Below the pieces are notes generated by a model. That model was not told where the DNA came from and did no database searches. It saw nothing but the letters and a program-made list of their open reading frames with translations. A stretch of 64,000 nt of DNA, taken from Hyphomicrobium_A sp963776675. Its GTDB lineage: Bacteria > Pseudomonadota > Alphaproteobacteria > Rhizobiales > Hyphomicrobiaceae. Positions within the stretch are counted from its first letter, which is position 1. Each line of letters starts with the position of its first letter. The position numbers and the translations under genes are program-made. Of this stretch, positions 62,437-64,000 are shown piece after piece. Location of the stretch: NCBI GenBank assembly GCA_963776675.1, contig CAVZNR010000060.1, forward strand, positions 11,416-75,415. Reading direction: 5' to 3'.

Positions 62437-64000
62437 GCGAGCTTACCGTTGCCGGCCAGCGCATCGGGCGTATTCCCGATGCGAGCAGTCTCGAATGGCT
62501 TCCCGGAGAGGCCCCACTGGAGATGCCGGACCAGGACTTTGCCAAGCGGGGGCACGCGCGTCGCGTGCGTCGCGGCTACTGGATTCCGCGCGCCGCGCTG
62601 TTCGCCGGCACTTTCATTATCACCGCCGCGTTCGCCTACGAGCTCTACGGTGTGCTGGGCTTGGAGCAGCTGACGCCCATCCAGCTTCTCTTCCTCGTCC
62701 TGTCGACGATCGCCTTCGGCTGGATTGCGCTGGGCTCGCTCAGCGCGGCGTTAGGGTTCCTGCCGCTGTTCTCGGGCGAGAAGGTCGATACCATCGACCT
62801 TCCACCGGCCGACGCCGGCCTTACCGCGCGCACGGCCCTCTTGTTTCCCGTCTATCACGAGGTGCCGGCCCAGGTGGCGGGCACGGTGCAGGCAATCGCG
62901 CTCGAGCTGCAGTCGATGGGCCGCAGCGCCGCTTTCGATGTCTTCATCTTGTCGGATACGCGTGATGCGGGCGACGGCGCGCTGGAGGAGGCCGCCTTTG
63001 CGCCGCTCGCGCGGCGCCTACGTGGCATCGTTCCGGTCTATTACCGCCGCCGACGGGAAAACCACGGGCGCAAGTCCGGCAACATCAAGGACTGGGTGCG
63101 CCGCTTCGGAGGCGCCTACGATCATTTCGTCATCCTCGACGGCGACAGCGTCATGTCCGGCACGACGCTCGTGCGCCTCGCGCTCGCCATGCAGCGCGAC
63201 GAGAGAGCCGGTCTCATCCAAACGGTACCGCGTCTGACGGGGGCCGTGACGCTGCTTCAGTACCTGCAGCAGTTCGCATCCAATGTGTATGGTCCGCCGG
63301 TTGCGGCCGGACTCGCGTTCTGGCACCGCGACCAGGGCAACTACTGGGGCCACAACGCCATCATTCGCACCAAGGCGTTCGCGGAGGCTGCCGGTCTGCC
63401 GACTTTGCCGGGGCCCGCTCCGTTCGGCGGCGACATCCAGAGCCACGACTTCGTCGAGGCCGTGCTGTTGCAGCGCGCCGACTGGGGCGTGCACATTGTT
63501 CCAACCGTCGAGGGCTCGTACGAGGGGCAGCCGCCGACGCTGCCCGACGTCATCGCGCGCGACCGGCGCTGGGCTCAGGGCAACCTGCAGCACCTTTCCA
63601 TCGTGCCGGCGTCCGGGCTGACCCTCATGGGCCGCGTCCATCTTCTGATGGGGGCGACCTCCTATCTCATCTCGCTCGTGTGGGCGGCCTCGCTGATCGT
63701 CGGCGTCGTGCTGGCCCTGCAGGGCCAGCAGTTGATCCCGAGCTACTTCATAGACAGACGGACGCTGTTTCCCGTGTGGCCGGTGATCGATCCAGGCGCG
63801 GCCTTGCGGCTTCTGTTCGCAACCATGGCGATCGTGCTGCTGCCAAAAATTTTGGGACTCATGCTCGAGGTGAAGCGTGCGCAATACGCCCGCGAGCCCA
63901 TGGGAAGTTCACGCGCCGTGCTGGAAGTAGTGATCGAGACGATCTTCTCCATCCTTCTGTCTCCGATCCTAATGGTCACGCAGACGGTCGCGGTTTTCCA
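62433..64000 (+). CDS. opgH: Glucans biosynthesis glucosyltransferase OpgH/MdoH, 3' end outside window
   Basis: An inner-membrane GT2 glucosyltransferase that builds the glucan backbone from UDP-glucose. The visible 522 codons show an N-terminal soluble part, two membrane segments (about 52-75 and 85-110), and the catalytic domain: DVFILSDTRD, FVILDGDSVMS, GHNAIIRTKAF, GGDIQSHDFVEA and the Q-x2-RW-type motif RDRRWAQGN. Further membrane segments follow. It continues beyond 64000. The ATG at 62433 shares ATGA with opgG; an in-frame ATG at 62421 would overlap more. Confidence 0.94.
   Translation, partial: MSELTVAGQRIGRIPDASSLEWLPGEAPLEMPDQDFAKRGHARRVRRGYWIPRAALFAGTFIITAAFAYELYGVLGLEQLTPIQLLFLVLSTIAFGWIALGSLSAALGFLPLFSGEKVDTIDLPPADAGLTARTALLFPVYHEVPAQVAGTVQAIALELQSMGRSAAFDVFILSDTRDAGDGALEEAAFAPLARRLRGIVPVYYRRRRENHGRKSGNIKDWVRRFGGAYDHFVILDGDSVMSGTTLVRLALAMQRDERAGLIQTVPRLTGAVTLLQYLQQFASNVYGPPVAAGLAFWHRDQGNYWGHNAIIRTKAFAEAAGLPTLPGPAPFGGDIQSHDFVEAVLLQRADWGVHIVPTVEGSYEGQPPTLPDVIARDRRWAQGNLQHLSIVPASGLTLMGRVHLLMGATSYLISLVWAASLIVGVVLALQGQQLIPSYFIDRRTLFPVWPVIDPGAALRLLFATMAIVLLPKILGLMLEVKRAQYAREPMGSSRAVLEVVIETIFSILLSPILMVTQTVAVF

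Noticed and set aside
1..64000. CRISPR array, tRNA or rRNA genes, phage or transposase genes
   Set aside because: Reading both strands by eye, I found no regular spacer-repeat array, no cloverleaf with a TTCGA-type arm and no transposase or integrase motif.

Overview
The window is about 64 kb of high-GC bacterial chromosome. It looks like an alphaproteobacterium of the Hyphomicrobiales (Rhizobiales), probably near Hyphomicrobium and its relatives. This rests on gene order (cdsA-dxr-rseP-bamA-lpxD-fabZ-lpxA-lpxI-lpxB; ppiD-trpE; trpG-trpD...trpC-moaC-moeA-lexA; tpiA-secG-pyrG-kdsA), on use of LpxI rather than LpxH, on a GTTC-N7-GTTC SOS box in front of lexA, on a CtrA-type TTAA-N7-TTAA site, and on alphaproteobacterial porins. 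I made no database search, so the genus is an inference.

Layout. 1-11001 (+) is the envelope cluster: phospholipid precursor (cdsA), isoprenoid (dxr), site-2 protease (rseP), barrel assembly (bamA), and lipid A synthesis from LpxD to LpxB with fabZ. It is interrupted by a mosaic of palindromic repeats between lpxA and lpxI. 11007-14078 (-) holds gltA and gltX. 14173-28677 holds comEC (+), then a mainly minus-strand block of lexA, molybdenum cofactor genes (moeA, moaC) and tryptophan genes (trpC, trpD, trpG, trpE), with ppiD last. Small orphan genes, a ModE-like DNA-binding protein and an autotransporter remnant break up the trp genes. 28911-35461 (+) is tpiA, secG, pyrG, a PII protein, a GlsB-type membrane protein and kdsA. 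36166-45555 (+) is a CPA2/Kef antiporter, a PfkB-type sugar kinase, tkt, pgk, ccdA, thiD and an MFS transporter. 45524-50034 holds dgcA, a large membrane coiled-coil protein and an Hpt protein. 50208-51609 is a ferredoxin and ferredoxin-NADP reductase pair. 51632-60381 (-) is accessory: FemAB/GNAT-like protein, lipoproteins, a CoxE/VWA protein, two tandem porins (one broken) and a small membrane protein. 60886-64000 (+) is opgG-opgH, periplasmic glucan synthesis, with opgH cut by the window edge.

Most of the window is ordinary housekeeping and I did not find a wholly new system. The more unusual items are: (i) LpxI with a second, degenerate copy of its C-terminal domain; (ii) two families of long palindromes between lpxA and lpxI, one of which supplies the lpxA stop codon; (iii) a Ser-to-Leu change in the feedback-inhibition motif (LLES to LLEL) of TrpE; (iv) a ModE-like protein with no molybdate-binding domain but a lysine-rich tail; (v) a lipoprotein with a possible Cys-His-Asp triad; (vi) a repeated pattern of single-base frameshifts. 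Pattern (vi) affects pyrG (essential in most bacteria), the coiled-coil gene, two or three small genes and, very densely, the second porin. Nearly all behave as one extra base, which points to sequence error at least as much as to gene decay.
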